Source of the DNA: Cunninghamella blakesleeana
Taxonomy: Eukaryota > Mucoromycota > Mucoromycetes > Mucorales > Cunninghamellaceae
Assembly (NCBI GenBank): GCA_017871115.1
Contig: JAFCIZ010000001.1
Location: 663,501 to 727,500, forward strand
DNA length: 64,000 nt
Direction: 5' to 3'
This document shows, piece by piece, positions 48,681 to 64,000 of the stretch. Positions within the stretch are counted from its first letter, which is position 1, and every line of letters begins with the position of its first letter. The translations under genes were made by a program, and so were the position numbers. The notes under the pieces are model-generated. The model saw nothing but the letters and a program-made list of their open reading frames with translations, did no database searches and had not been told where the DNA came from.

Positions 48681-50673
48681 TTACAACTGCAGCATAGATA
48701 TATCATCATAAAAAAACATATGTTCTTCAGCCTATAATATTAAAATTGAAATAGTATAATATATAAATATAATAATTAATATCTAATAATCACTTGTTTA
48801 AATTAATAGATTAATAAATATATTATTTACCTTTTTTGCAGATAGCCGAACGTAAGGATCATACCTAAGCAATTTCTATTATAAATAAACACACCCGTAG
48901 GTAAATAAGTATATGATCAATAAAATGAAAAAGTGTGATAAAATAAAATTAAGTAATATATATATATATTATAACGGTTCTTACAGTTATAAGATCCAAC
49001 GCATATTCATTTGGTTCTAAAAGGGTTCCAAATCTTCCACATTTTGCTATTATTTTTTCCAAATTACCAGGTTTCCATGCTAATAAAAATCATATATATT
49101 TATATACCAACAGTTTAAACATATTTATTTATATCATTATATTTATAATAACTGAGATCAACTTACGAGGAAAGGTATGATTAAAATCGGGTAATGCAGA
49201 TACACCTGGCCACATGTCTTCTGTAGGAGTACCTAGTGCTCTATTTAAATAGTGATATTTTTAAAATTAATATATATATATATATTAATCATTGTCCATG
49301 AACACATATTTTTATATATATATAAATGATATTATTACCTAAAAATTCTAAATAGTTCATCAATTTGGGAATCACCTTCAAAAATAATAATAATAATAGT
49401 ATTAATAAAAAGATGGAATATAAATAAGTAAAAATTATATATTACCTGGGAATATAGGTCTCATAGTAAACATTTCAATCAAAATACAACCAATACTCCA
49501 CATATCAACCGCTGTAGAATAATGAGGACTGCCAAGTAATATTTCAGGAGCGCGGTACCAAAGTGTAATGACTTGGTGGGTATAAGTTCTTAAAGGAACA
49601 CCAAAAGCTCTTGATAATCCTAAATCTGCTATCGTCAATTTCCCAGTTTTATCAATTAATAAGTTTTGTGGTTTCAAATCTCGATGAAGGATACGATGTG
49701 AATGACAATAATTGATGCCACGTATTAGTTGATGTGCAAAGCTCTATATATATAAAAAATAAAGAAATATATTCATAGATTAATTCCTCTCTCCTTTTTT
49801 ATAATACATTCAATTTTATATAACATCTGTATATCCATTCATTTATTCACCTTAATATGTTTAAGTGTTAATCCATTTCTTCCTACATAATCCATATATC
49901 TCCTAAGATCCTGAGAAAAGAAAAGAAAATAGATAGAGAAAACATTGAATCATCTGCATTTTTAAAAAAAATAAAAATAAAAATAAAAACGATGGTGATA
50001 AAATAAAACTTACTACATCAAAAAAATCAAATACTAGGTATATTGTTGTTTCTCGATAAATTAAATCTAATAGTCTATTACATATATAACAATAATTAAA
50101 AATAAAAAAGAAAGAAAAACAATAACAAAAACTTTTAGTATAAGATAGAATAAAGTAAATATATATATGGATTGATATTTACCGTATAACATTGTTATGT
50201 TGAATTTCTTTTAATAAAGCTACTTCACGCATAGCCGTTGTTGGTACACCGCCCTGTGTCATGTTCAATTGAATTCGTTTAAGAGCCACCATACAATCTA
50301 GTTTTTTAGAATATGCTCTAAATACTTCACCATAGGTTCCTTCTCCAATTTTCCCAAGTTTTTCATATCCAGCGATATCAATTTCTTTCAAGTCTTCTTC
50401 TTCTTTTCGTTGTATCTCTTCTTCTAATAATCTCTCTCTTTCTTCTTGTTCCATTCTCTGCTGTTCTTTATCTGCATCTTCGTTAACGGTATCTGTAGTA
50501 GTAGTAGTAGTGGTAGTGGTAGATATATAAGCTTCTCTTATGGTCATTCGGTCCGATTCTTGCTCTTGTTCTTGTTCTATTTTTTTATTTGTTCTAAGAC
50601 TCATTTCTGTGGCCTTTAGTTTAGTTATGAATGGTACTGGTTTAGAAGTGGATGAACGATTCATGGTTGGCAT
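48681..50673 (-). CDS. Divergent cyclin-dependent kinase with long charged N-terminus
   Basis: Nine exons: 50183-50673, 50014-50074, 49851-49910, 49743 down to 49446, 49339-49375, 49167-49240, 48985-49079, 48831-48875 and 48681-48731, giving 403 aa. The N-terminal ~100 residues are a charged, Thr- and Glu-rich extension with a likely coiled coil ([23 protein letters not shown]). The kinase domain follows: Gly loop GEGTYGEVF (from residue 110, with the Thr-Tyr of inhibitory phosphorylation), Lys132 in [15 protein letters not shown] and [10 protein letters not shown]. The cyclin-binding helix reads VPTTAMRE (143-150) in place of PSTAIRE. The Mg-binding DFG is DLG ([10 protein letters not shown]), as in CDK1. 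The T-loop keeps the activating Thr in [15 protein letters not shown]. The domain is CDK1/CDK2-like, but the altered cyclin helix suggests a different cyclin partner. Confidence 0.9.
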
Positions 50674-52264
50674 ATATAAGTAAGTACTTTTTTTTTATAA
50701 AAAAAAAAAAAAAAAAAAAAAAAAGAACGTATGTGATAAGCTGGTATGTGTATATATAAAGTAGAGGAGTGAGAATATGTATATCTTTTGGATTATTTTT
50801 TTTAATGCAAGATCATAAAATGAAGAGAGAGATAAATGGTAATAAAAATAATGCTAATAATACAAATGATTTATATATAGATATATAGATATATAGATAT
50901 ATATATATATATATATATACTTCTTATTATATAAAATGATTCACTAATAAAGAATGAAAAAGATTAAATAAAAGAAATAGAATAAAATTATATAAATATA
51001 TATAAATTTATTTTAAAAAATATATAGAGAAAAAAAGCGACAATAAAAAAAATTGAACCAACTAAAAAAAAAAAAGCTGTCGCAAATGAGTTTAAATTAA
51101 TATATCACCCAATTGCCCTTCGCGATTTTCTTTTTTCGGTTTTTTAGATTTCGTGTTTTTTTTGATCATTCGTTTATCACATAGGTACTAAATTAAAATG
51201 ATATATTTATTTATTGTTATTTATAAAATATATAGGAAAAAAAGTTGAAATGTATCTGCTTTACTTTTTTTTTATTTTATTTAACTTTTTTGTTTAAAAA
51301 AAAATTAGAATCGAGGGTAAAAATAAAAATTTCACTATTTTTTGTAAACATATTATGAAACCTATAATTAAAATCACCATTTCATTTATTTTTTTTATAT
51401 ATAATAGATTTTAAATGGTCATTATAATATGATTATATAACAAATAAAATAGATTAATATTTATATATATGCGAAAAAATTCATCACTGGGTAAAAAAAT
51501 TGAACAATAGGAGTTTTGATTTTGCATGAGATACCATATTAAGTAATCAAGGTAATCTTGACCATGTATTTTTATATATACACATATACATAATTTAGCC
51601 AATTCTTTTTAAAATAGATAATTGAGCCAAGAGTTTTGAATAATTTTATCCAAGAATTATATATAGGTATATATACAAACAAACGTATACACGCACATAT
51701 ATATATATTTATATATTTATATATATTAATTTTCTTTATCATGTATTCTTATACATTTTACTGTCATTATTTCTCGTAAAAAAATTATTACTAGAGTCAA
51801 TGTAATACTTTTATATAATTGGATTTAATTAACTATATTTTACTTTATTTTTAAACGAATAATAGAAATAAATAAGCATTTTATACACACACTACGAGTT
51901 TTATAAAAATTACTCTCAAACAGTTAAAAAACTTATTTGTGGGCGTAAAATGATAAAATTCAAATTCCGTTTTTTATAATAATCCCTTTTCCTAATTTTT
52001 TCTTTTTCAATTCACTTTTTTCCCTCCTTCTGCCAAGAAAATATATATAACGTAAACACAAGCTTTTTTTTTTCTTTACCCTAACAAATAGAATCCCTTT
52101 TACTTTTCTTTTACCTTCATACCTTATATATAATCATTTATACCTTTTAAAAAAATAATTTTTATTCATATATAATAATAATTATATTTTAATTATCTTC
52201 ATATATCGATATTTATATAGATAATATTTAATACAATATATCATAATAAGATTCTTTCTATATA
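50674..52264. other. Divergent intergenic region between CDK and VPS4
   Basis: 1.6 kb, A/T-rich, with TA repeats (50880-50920 and 51664-51727) and a ~24-base A run after 50699. It contains both promoters. No coding or RNA gene was seen. Confidence 0.6.
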
Positions 52265-54534
<2,270 letters not shown>

Positions 54535-57231
54535 ATAATGATGATGATCTTTTTTTTTTCTAGAAGAATAAAAAAATTAATTAATAAATAATAGTTATAA
54601 TGATAAAAAGAATTTCCTTTTCTTTTTTCTTTCCTTCCTTCTTTTTTCTTTGTATCATTTTATTGGTTTATTTTAATTCAACAATTTTTATAAAATAGGA
54701 AAAGAATACCGTGTTTTTTTTTTCATTGTACGTATGTACTTACGTAGTTCAATTTATATATGTACGGAAGGGATCATCGATATTTTTTATTTTTAAGAGT
54801 ATATATAATGACTTTTTAAGTAACATCGTCAAGTTAATTAATTAAAAGAAATAGAGATAAAAGTGCATATCAATTAAGTGAATATAGAAATGATCTTCGG
54901 TCGTTAAAGAGAGGAAAAAAAAAAGAGAGTGATTGGGGGACGTGCATTCCATGTAGTTGACTCTCAATAATAAAAAAAAGAAAGAGAAGCCCTAAAATAA
55001 GCTAGTTTTGTGAAACGGAAAGGGTTACACTTTAAAAGGTAAAACACTTTAATATATAATAATAATAATAAGAATAAATAATAATAATGAAAAAGAAATT
55101 CTAAAAAAAAAAAAGATCGCCATTGAATTCTTCTTTTTTTAAACTTTTTATTATAGTTACTTAATTTAGGAGGGAGCTCATTTTAAAATACTTTTTATAT
55201 ATATAATTTTTTTTTTATATATAAATAATTTTTACAATAGTTTTAACTATATAAATATATTTATATAAATGTTTCAACTATTTATTCCCCACATTTTTTT
55301 TTATTACGTATTATTATTTTTATTTTATTAATATGATTCATACTATATGTCAAGTATGATAATAATAACGATTATCTTTTTGATAGATAATGACAACGGC
55401 AATAATACATAATAAAAGATTAAATTATAAATAAGAATGATCATCTTAAATAATTGGAATGATATGTCAAAAAAAAAAAAAGATAATGGGATTCCGAGGG
55501 TTATATATATATATCTTACATTTAAGATAATGTGTTTAATATTAAGAAGTTCACCCCGTGGACGTTGATCGAAAGAATGGTAACAATAAAAAAAATACGA
55601 TAAGGTGACCTGATCTTAAGTTTATTATTATGGGCAAGAGCACTTTTTTTTTTTTTTTTCGTACTCCCCCCATAAAACTTTAATATTTGTTTGTTAGATG
55701 TGATAAAAAAAAAAGTACTCTAAAGTGAGAGAGAGCGAAAGAGGTTAATTAATATCATTATATCATACTTTACCCCATTTCTCGATCGGTTTTTTACTCA
55801 CCAAAAAAAGTAATCAAGTGACCTTTTTATTTATTCTTATTTTATATTTTTTTATTTATTTATATATATTTATATATTTTAAAGAAAAAAAAAAGTGTAC
55901 TAGAATTGACTTGTCAAATATAAAGAACTTGACGAATCTGCACCCCTCTCTATTACTCTCTTTTCTCCCCTTTTTTTTTTTTTTTTTTAAAAAAAAAGGT
56001 ACATTTAATCGACATTCTGAAAGAAAAAAGGATAGTTCACCTTATCGTTCGTTCACCCATTTTCTTCTTTCCTTCTCTAGGAGTATATTTTAAATCGGAG
56101 TTGGAGTTTTTCTTTTTAAAAAAAAAAGTAAAAAGGAAAATGATTGACCTTTATGAAAAATAGAGTCTAAATAAAAAAATGAACAGACCTTTTTTTTTTA
56201 AATAATATATATATGTATATATATATATATATATATATAAAATAAACATGTTTATTTTAAAATGTATTTTAAAAAAATTGGAACCAATTAGAAAAAACCC
56301 GAATTTATTTATTTAGTTAAAATGGTGATCTTGAAACGTATTATTTATTTTAACCCCACAAAAGAAAGACACCACGCAACCTATATAAAAGGGAGGATGG
56401 GGGGAAAGAAATAGAGAAAGATGATGACGAAAAATAATAATAGAAAGGAAGGGGAGGGTAAAACAGATAAGATTTTTTTTTTATATATATAACAAACAAT
56501 ATGATTATTATAAAATAAAATAAAAAAAAAAAAACCACATTCACACAGAAGGATTTAATACGCGTGTTTAGAAAAAAAAATTTTTTTTTTTTGTGTATAT
56601 GTTTGTGTTTGTGTTTCCAGGACGGTAATGATTTTAATTGGTCATTCCATCAATACCATATAAAAACCAAAAAGACTGTTGTTTACCCAGTTTAACGAGT
56701 ATTTTATTCTCTCTCTCTCTCTTTCTCGTTCAAAAAATGATATATTCTTCGGTTAAAAATTTAAAAATAAAAAGCGAACAACCTCATTTTTTACCAATAA
56801 AAAGGATATAATAATAATAAAAAAAAAAGTAGGAGGAGCTTAAAAAGAATACTTTCTTTTTTAGAACATTAATTCATTTTATTTATATATATATATATAT
56901 ATATACATGTAGACTCACTCTCTTTTTAAGGTAGTACAACATTCTACTCACTCTCGTTTCTTATATCTATCACCAATAAACTAAAGAGATAATGCTTTTG
57001 AAACTCCGTTTATTTGATTCATATTCTTATTTTAATTGGTTGATAAGAAAAAGAAAAAGGTACACACACCATATTACGCCTTCCCATATTGATATAAAAA
57101 AAATTAATCTAGATAATACAATACAATAGAAAAAAAATTAAAAAAATTAATATTGATTTATCATTCTTTTTAATAATCATCATCATCATACAATGATTTA
57201 ATATAATAAAATACAATATAAATATATATAA

Positions 57232-57264
<33 letters not shown>

Positions 57265-57769
57265 ACGAAAGATAAAGTTTCTTTTATGAATTAATGATCA
57301 TAAAAAAATAGTTTATTATGAAAAAGTAAACTTATTTTTATATATATATATATAAAAAAAAAAAAAACTTTTTCCATATAATATATTATAATATAATAAA
57401 AAATATATTTATATAAAAAAAAATAATATATCATGTTAAAAAAGAGGCGAATATCGGGGGGAGTTGGAAAAAGTTTGGGGGTTAGTTAAAAAAAAAAAAA
57501 AAAATAATTTTGACTAAAAGGGTAACTGAGCTGAACTTTAAAAAAAAAATAAAAAAACTCTTTTCGTATTTAAAAAAAAAAAAACTTTCTTTTCCTTTTC
57601 TTTTTCTCTCTTCTTTTCTTTTCTTTAAAAACAATAAAATAATAATAATAACCATAATAAACACTCTCTTTTTATTTTATATATAACTCTATTATTATTT
57701 TTTTTATTAAAATATATTTTTATTTATTTATTTTATTTGAAAAGAATCTATTTCATTAATAAAAGAAGA
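54535..57769. other. Long gene-free region upstream of the GATA factor
   Basis: 3.2 kb with no supported gene on either strand. It is A/T-rich but has several patches of mixed sequence (about 54890-55045, 55480-55640 and 56580-56700). GATAA-type sites occur at 55385, 55481, 55525 and 55599. Part of it is probably a long promoter or leader of the GATA factor gene. Confidence 0.55.
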
Positions 57770-58715
57770 ATGGTTACAACTGAAGATTTTACAACTGAAC
57801 ACCTTTTTACAAAAGAACCCTTTTCTCATTTATTACAACAGTCTTTACCTTCACCTTCTTCTGATGGACAAGTATTTAGTAGTTTTCCTTCACCAACCTC
57901 ATCAAATGACTCTTTAGATCAACAATCACCTCACCAACCTTATTTTGATCCAAATACTCTCCAAGGTTTACCTATAAGTGTATTACAAGCTCTTTATGGT
58001 ACAAACCAACAACAACAACAGCTTGGTCACCCTTCTATTGAAAATTTTGATCAATTTGTACAATTTGATGAAGAAGGAAATAAGCATTCTCCTCTTTCTC
58101 TTTCCACTTCTTTACAACAACAACAATCATTCATCCACCATCAACAACAACACGATTTAATGCCAACAAGCCCTCCTCCTCTTCTTCAACACCCTCATAC
58201 CATTATCACCAATAACAATAGCAACAGCCATAACAATAACACTACTGCCGCTGCTCAAAATAAATCATCCACCAATAAATCTAGACAATTAGAGTGTTCC
58301 AATTGTCATGTTACAAGCACACCTTTATGGCGCAGAACACCCGATCGGGCTCATTTTCTTTGTAATGCATGTGGACTTTATTATAAACAATACGGTAATC
58401 ATCGCCCTCTTCATGTAAGACAAAAGCAACACCAACTTTCACAAAAACAAAAAGCTGCTGCTGCTGCTGCTTCAATGAATGCTACAGCTGAAAAAGGGAA
58501 TTCAGCTTTAAATCCCGCTACCCCAACAACATCGCCAAAAAGAAAATACGATCAACTTGTTAAACAAGAAGAATTAACAATAGAAGAAAACAACAAAGTA
58601 GGAGAAGATGAAAAAGAAAATGATGAAAATAAAATCAAAAATGAAGAAGAAAGTAACAATAAATATAATCAACAAAAAGAAGAAAAAGAAAAAAAAGAAA
58701 CCAGTGCATCATCAC

Positions 58716-58754
<39 letters not shown>

Positions 58755-59485
58755 TTATTATAACAACTCAACCTCAGCATCATCATCATCACCATCATGA
58801 CTCTTCTTCATTTGGGTTTATTCACCAAGATGTCATCCAAGAACAGCAACAAGATACCCATTCATCTACACATTTGTCCCACCTTAGTGTGACCATGCCT
58901 ACTACCACAGAAAATGATTTAATTCGTCCTTTATACCATGCAACAAACACTCATCATTCATTAATAGAAGACCATCAACAACAACAACAACAATGTGTTA
59001 ACTGCCAACAAACCACCACTCCATTATGGCGAAAAAATGAAAAGGGAGAATCTGTTTGTAATGCTTGTGGGTTATACGCTAAACTTCATCATCGTGATCG
59101 TCCCCCAGCTATGAAAAAATCAAAAACTCAAAAAAGAAGAAAATTACTATTATCTCCTGAAGAAGAAAACCATTCTCATTATTACCCTAATCAACACAAT
59201 ACAATGGATTCATCATCATCTTTTCAACCCATGATGGATCATCAATCACTACAATATTCTCCTCCTCAACATCAACAACAACAATCAAAAGAATGGAACG
59301 ATTTTGATGATACTAGATTTAAAAATTTACTTCGTAGAATGAATCAACAACAAATGCATGGGTTTCTTGGTATGTTAGAAAGAAGATGTGCTATTTTACG
59401 TTCTATTTTATATGCTGATGCTCCCCCTCCTCTTCCTCAACAACAACAACAACAACATCTTGATATGAATAATACCTTTTTATGA
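57770..59485 (+). CDS. GATA transcription factor with two zinc fingers
   Basis: Single exon, 571 aa. The ATG at 57770 is chosen because the frame upstream has only non-ATG codons. Finger 1 starts at Cys176: CX2C, 18 residues, CX2C, with [10 protein letters not shown] and [19 protein letters not shown]. Finger 2 starts at Cys409: CX2C, 17 residues, CX2C, with [19 protein letters not shown], followed by the basic tail [15 protein letters not shown]. The rest is Gln/Ser/His/Asn-rich, with SSSSS and HHHHHHH runs and an acidic Lys/Glu stretch between the fingers. The C-terminal end has a predicted helical segment ([20 protein letters not shown]). Fungal two-finger GATA factors include siderophore/iron repressors (SreA, Urbs1) and others. 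The Cys-rich block between fingers that marks iron repressors is not seen here, so a nitrogen, light or developmental role is as likely. Confidence 0.9.
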
Positions 59486-60732
59486 ACATTTTTTTTTTTT
59501 CTCATTCTTCTTCTATATGTTTTTTTTATCATTAATGTTATTTAAATATATATAAATATATATTTCATTCCCTTTATTTTTTTTTTTTCTTACATATATG
59601 ATATATATATATATATATATATACTTGTTCATTTATTATTATTATTATTACTACTACTTTTATTATTATTTTTATCTATTTTATTTTATTCATATAACTA
59701 TTTTATATATATATATATACTTGAAAGGTTCTATAGATTAGACCTTTTTTTATTTTTTTCTTGTATACAATTTTATTTTTATTTATTTATTTATTAACTG
59801 TTTGATATTCATATATATCTTTCCTTTTATACTATTTAGTTTCATGTTTTTTTTTTTTACTATTTTTTTTATAACTCATATAAGAATGATATAATAATAG
59901 CAATATTTTTTTTTATAATAATAATAAAAAGGATCATCCTTCTTTCTATATATGCATATTTTATGGAAATTACTTTATTTTCTATTTATTTATTTATTTA
60001 CTTTTTTTTTTTTTTAAAAAAAAAAAAAAGATCTGGTTTTTTTCTCCTCTCCTCCTTATAACTCGTCATCATATTAACCTTTTTATTTTATATTTTTTAA
60101 CCTCTATCTCACTCTTTCCATTTTATTTTTATTTTTCATCCTTTTTCCTTTTTTTGAGATATCATGTGTTAAACTACTCTAAATATTCTCAACAGTCGTT
60201 TTTTTCACTATTACAAATAAAGTAATAAAACTAGATCAAAATAAAATAGAAATTAGGATCTTTCCATTAAAAAAAAAAAAAAAACCAACTTGTTTTTCTT
60301 TTTTTCTCTATGTATTTGTATTTGTTTTAATTTAATAATAATAATAATAATTGTTATTTATTAAATGTATAATATGTTTTTATTTATTTTGCAAGATGAT
60401 AACAAAAACAATGAAAAATAAATAAATAAATAATAATAGAAAGAAAAAGAAAATAGAAAAATAAATAGAAATATATATTGAATAAAGCAAATATAAAATA
60501 AAATAAAAATTCCAAGTGTGAATGTGAGTGGGAAGAGAGAAAAAATAAAAATAAAGTTTGATATAACACAAATTGGTGAGTGAAATAAAAATATATATAT
60601 AAAAAAAAGATAATAATAATAATATATTATATAGTATATAAATATATATTGTGGGTTGAATCTAAATTATTAATTATTATAAATGAAAAAAAAAAAAAAA
60701 GATGGGTTATAGAAAATAAAAACAAAAAGGAT
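59486..60732. other. Convergent intergenic region
   Basis: 1.25 kb between the 3' ends of the GATA factor and PMA1. It holds T-rich and TA repeats. Tyr/Phe/Ile-rich short frames here are composition artefacts. Confidence 0.65.
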
Positions 60733-63700
60733 CTAAGCGTTCAACATTTGAGCAGCATGACTTGTCTATAATTTAATAAAATAAAATAAAAAAGTTAGCA
60801 TATGATTTTAATTTAAACTATATATATATATAAATAAAAAAGAATTGTTTTTTTTTTTAATAGTATTTACCTGTATAGAAGAGAATCGGCGCATTTCTTT
60901 TACATCAGTACTCATACGTTTATTCATACCCAATAATTTCTTTCCAAAGTTTTGAGGACGTTCTAATGATCTTAAAGATCTGGTACGGTTAGCATAATAA
61001 CGAGCAGACGAAGTGGCTGAAATGGCAGAAGCACGACGAGAATGAGCATAACCAGGGAGTGGAGTCTTGTTTTCTTGTAAAGAATTAGCAGGTTCAAAGA
61101 GACGACGCATACCGAATTTAATTAAATCCATAGGTAAGAACCAAATAAGATTCCATAACCAGACAATACCAGCCCAAGTCCATCCACAGCCTCTAACAAG
61201 GGTGAAATCCCAATTGGCATAAACGGAAATAAATGTAGCTAATAATTGAGCAATGACAAAGGCGCACATTAACATAACAGAGGGTCGTTCAGTAAAGAAT
61301 AAACCTCTAGAACGGGTAACAAAAATAAGGGCTTGAGAGATTGTAGAGACTTGTAAGTAAACAACGGAATGGTACAAAGGTTCATTAGGATCTTCGTAAC
61401 GTTCAACACCAAAGTGGTTTTTAAAGAAGTCAGTCTTGAAAGCCACAGCAAAGAAGGCAACAGTTGAAAGAGTTAAATAAATACCATAGACAATAGCATA
61501 AGAGAAGATTTCATTTAAATTCCAACAATCGGGATAAGGAGAAGGTTTGACCCGATCGGTAGAAATGGTCATGATGGTACCATCATTCAAAATGGCAATA
61601 ATTAATACCAAGAAAGGAGGGAAGTCGTGTTGGAAAGCCCAACATAAAATGGCAAAACCAACTACCACACGGACAGTTACTGAACAGGTATAAATAGAAT
61701 AATTTCTCATACGTTGGAAAATTTGACGAGAGCCAATAATAGCTTCCACAATGACCGATAACCCAGGTTCGGTTAAAACAATATCAGCAGCGGATCTAGC
61801 AGCATCAGAAGAATCGGCTACAGCAATACCTACATTGGCCTTTGAGAGAGCAGGGGCATCATTGACACCATCACCAGTCATGGCCGTCATGTGGCCCATA
61901 TTTTGTAACCGTTCAACAATTTCGTATTTATGTTCAGGATAAACACCAGCAAACCCATCAGCACCTAAAACCATTTCATCAATAGTAGCGTAACCGGACC
62001 CAGCGGGTGGGCCTTCCTTTAAAGTTTTTGATAAGAACATATTGTCACCCATACCAAGACGACGACCAGTTTCTTTACCAATGGCCAATTGATCCCCAGT
62101 AATCATTTTCACTTGAACACCTAAAGCGATAGCACGATCAATGGTTTCCTTTGTATCAGAACGAGGAGGATCGTAAATGGGTAATAAACCAATTAATCGG
62201 AACCCTTTACCTTCTCCATCTACTTGGCCATTGGGGACTTCATCAACAGCAACAGCTAAAGCACGGAGACCACGACGAGCAAATTCGTCTACATCGTCAT
62301 TTAAAGCCTTGATCTGTTCTTCGGTTTTGTCTCTTGAGCAAAGATCCAAAATAGTGTGGGACATACCTTTTGTCACACGACAAACAACACCGTCTGATTG
62401 TCTTTTGTAAGTAATTTCGGTACGTTTAACAACAGGGTTAAAAGGCTTAAATTCTAATTCTTCAATACCAGCACGAGCCATGGTAGGATCAGGTAAGGAA
62501 TTGGTAATACAGAAATCGATAGCATCTTGGTTTTCAGTACGGCAAGCAAAAGCCGACAATTGAACAATATCATCACCGTTGAATTCTGCATAGGCTTTGA
62601 TGGTAGGTTTATCAACAATTAATTTATTTAATGTTAAAGTTCCTGTTTTGTCAGAACATAAGATGGTGACAGCAGCCATTTCTTCAATAGCAGTAATACG
62701 CGTAACAATAGCTTTATGTTCAGCCAATTGTTTAGCACCGATAGCGAGAGTAACAGATAATACAGTTGGCATAGCAATAGGGATACCACCGATCAAAAGA
62801 ACAAGAACGTTATCTATACCGCGACGATAAGCATAATGGAATCCAGCATACATGACAATAATTTCAATGACTAAAAAGATACCAATAACTAAAAGACAAA
62901 AGTTACCAATTTTGGCAAGAATAGTTTGTAAATGACCTTCTTCTTCACCAGCATCGCCAACTAATTTAGCAGCACGACCAAAGAAAGTATTTAAACCAGT
63001 ACCAATTACGATAGCTTCAGCTTCACCTTGTTTACAAGTAGATCCTGAGAAGATTTCGTCCCCAGCTTCTTTACTAACAGGTAATGATTCCCCAGTTAAA
63101 GCAGCTTGATCGATGGAGACTTGACCTTGAGCCTAAAAAAATAAAAACATAATAGAAGGAAGAGAATTTATAATAATAATAATAATGATAATAATGGATA
63201 ATGAAAATAGTAGATTGTAATAGAATAATAGATTGTGAATATATATAAATATAAAAAGAAATAAGGAGACCGAAAAAAAATAAAATAAAAAAAAAAGAAT
63301 TAAATAAAGGTTAGTTCATTTTTAAAAGTCAGATTCTTATTAAATTTTTTTTTTTTTTAGTGGTGATCATTTTTTCTTTTCCTTCTTTTAACTATATTAA
63401 TTTTTAAATATAGAATGATAATAATACGTACAGATATTAAACGACCATCGGCAGGAATAACATCACCAAGTTTAATAGCAATAACATCACCAGGTACCAA
63501 CTATTATGAAATAAAAATTGGGATTAGATCATTTATTCTATTATTATTAATATAGATATTATATATATATATATATATATTTACCTCAGCAGCTTCCATA
63601 GTACGCCATTCACCATCACGTTTAACTTTACATTCTGGAGCCAAAGCAGCCATTAAAGCTTTTACAGCGTTACCAGCTTGACGTTCTTCCATAAAACCAA

Positions 63701-64000
63701 TAGTAGCATTAGCTAATAATAAAAGAACAATACCAATAAAATCAGGATAATCAGGTGGTTTGCCATCCCCGTTGGCTAAAGCAATAGATACAATAGCAGC
63801 AGCTTCCATGACCCAAGATAAAGGATTCCACATGAATCCTAAAAATTGATAGAATGGATTGACTGACTTTTGTTCCAATTTATTATGTCCAAATTTTTCA
63901 ATACGTCTAGCCGCTTCATCTGATGATAACCCTTTTTCTGTAGTTCTACGAGAAAGTAGAAGAGGATCATTTATTTTATTTTATATATTGATTAAAAGAA
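60733..64000 (-). CDS. PMA1: Plasma-membrane H+-ATPase (P3A type), N-terminus beyond the right window edge
   Basis: Exons in the window: 63585-63945, 63432-63500, 60871-63132 and 60733-60765; the 5' part lies past 64000. The visible part is about 908 aa. This proton pump sets the membrane potential used for nutrient uptake. Seen in order: [20 protein letters not shown] of the actuator, first membrane helices ([17 protein letters not shown]), [24 protein letters not shown], and M4 ([19 protein letters not shown]). Then come the phosphorylation motif [13 protein letters not shown], nucleotide domain, [14 protein letters not shown]5-M10 and a Ser/Arg-rich C-terminal regulatory tail ending in [10 protein letters not shown]. 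The last exon is only 33 bases. The right-hand intron acceptor is placed at CTCGTAG (63946-63947), because the frame upstream of it meets a stop. Codons are less A/T-rich than average. Confidence 0.95.

Noticed and set aside
61751..62830. Plus-strand frames within the PMA1 exon
   Set aside because: Antisense shadows of a strongly conserved H+-ATPase coding exon.

Overview
The window is nuclear chromosomal DNA from a filamentous fungus, most likely an early-diverging (Mucoromycota-type) lineage. The evidence is intergenic DNA and introns close to pure A/T, many short GT-AG introns (usually 50-250 bases), homopeptide-rich proteins (Asn, Gln, Ser), and fungal markers: a class IV-type chitin synthase, a plasma-membrane P3A H+-ATPase and a trehalose-synthase complex protein. 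I see no bacterial operon, prophage or CRISPR array. The species cannot be named from the sequence alone. I rebuilt the exon structures by hand, and each one closes in frame from start to stop.

Layout. 0-11 kb: the 3' end of Ku80 (+), an HMG-box factor (-), uroporphyrinogen-III synthase (+), a nitrilase (-) and a bacterial-type ArsC/Spx-fold protein (-). 11-17 kb: two tandem ZIP metal transporters (-) sharing intron positions and promoter blocks. 18-20 kb: a carrier-like mitochondrial candidate and ribosomal protein eL31 (-). 20.9-23.4 kb: a gene-free zone of degenerate tandem repeats and a 16-17-bp minisatellite, ending at a tRNA-Leu(UAG) gene (-). 24-27 kb: a CT-less biotin carboxylase/BCCP protein and a small membrane protein resembling the serine palmitoyltransferase small subunit (-). 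27-37 kb: a CaMK-family kinase (+), a p24 cargo receptor (-), Sir2 (-) and delta-COP (+). 38-51 kb: chitin synthase, a trehalose-6-phosphate synthase/phosphatase-like protein, an ANKRD40-like ankyrin protein and a divergent CDK (all -). 52-64 kb: VPS4 (+), a long gene-free stretch, a two-finger GATA factor (+) and PMA1 (-), which runs off the right edge.

The genes do not form one pathway, but several share themes: secretory and endosomal traffic (p24, delta-COP, VPS4), cell surface and osmotic physiology (chitin synthase, PMA1, trehalose), metal handling (two ZIPs) and signalling (CaMK, CDK). The points most worth a second look are: the Ku80 tail, which keeps the metazoan-style DNA-PKcs-docking motif on an 18-base last exon; the ZIP pair, whose N-terminal loop is His-rich in one copy and a Gly-Ser-Asn repeat in the other, with three colinear promoter blocks; a trehalose protein whose phosphatase domain has lost its nucleophilic Asp; the CT-less pyruvate-carboxylase-like protein; a delta-COP gene whose first coding exon is only the ATG; and the repeat array beside the tRNA.
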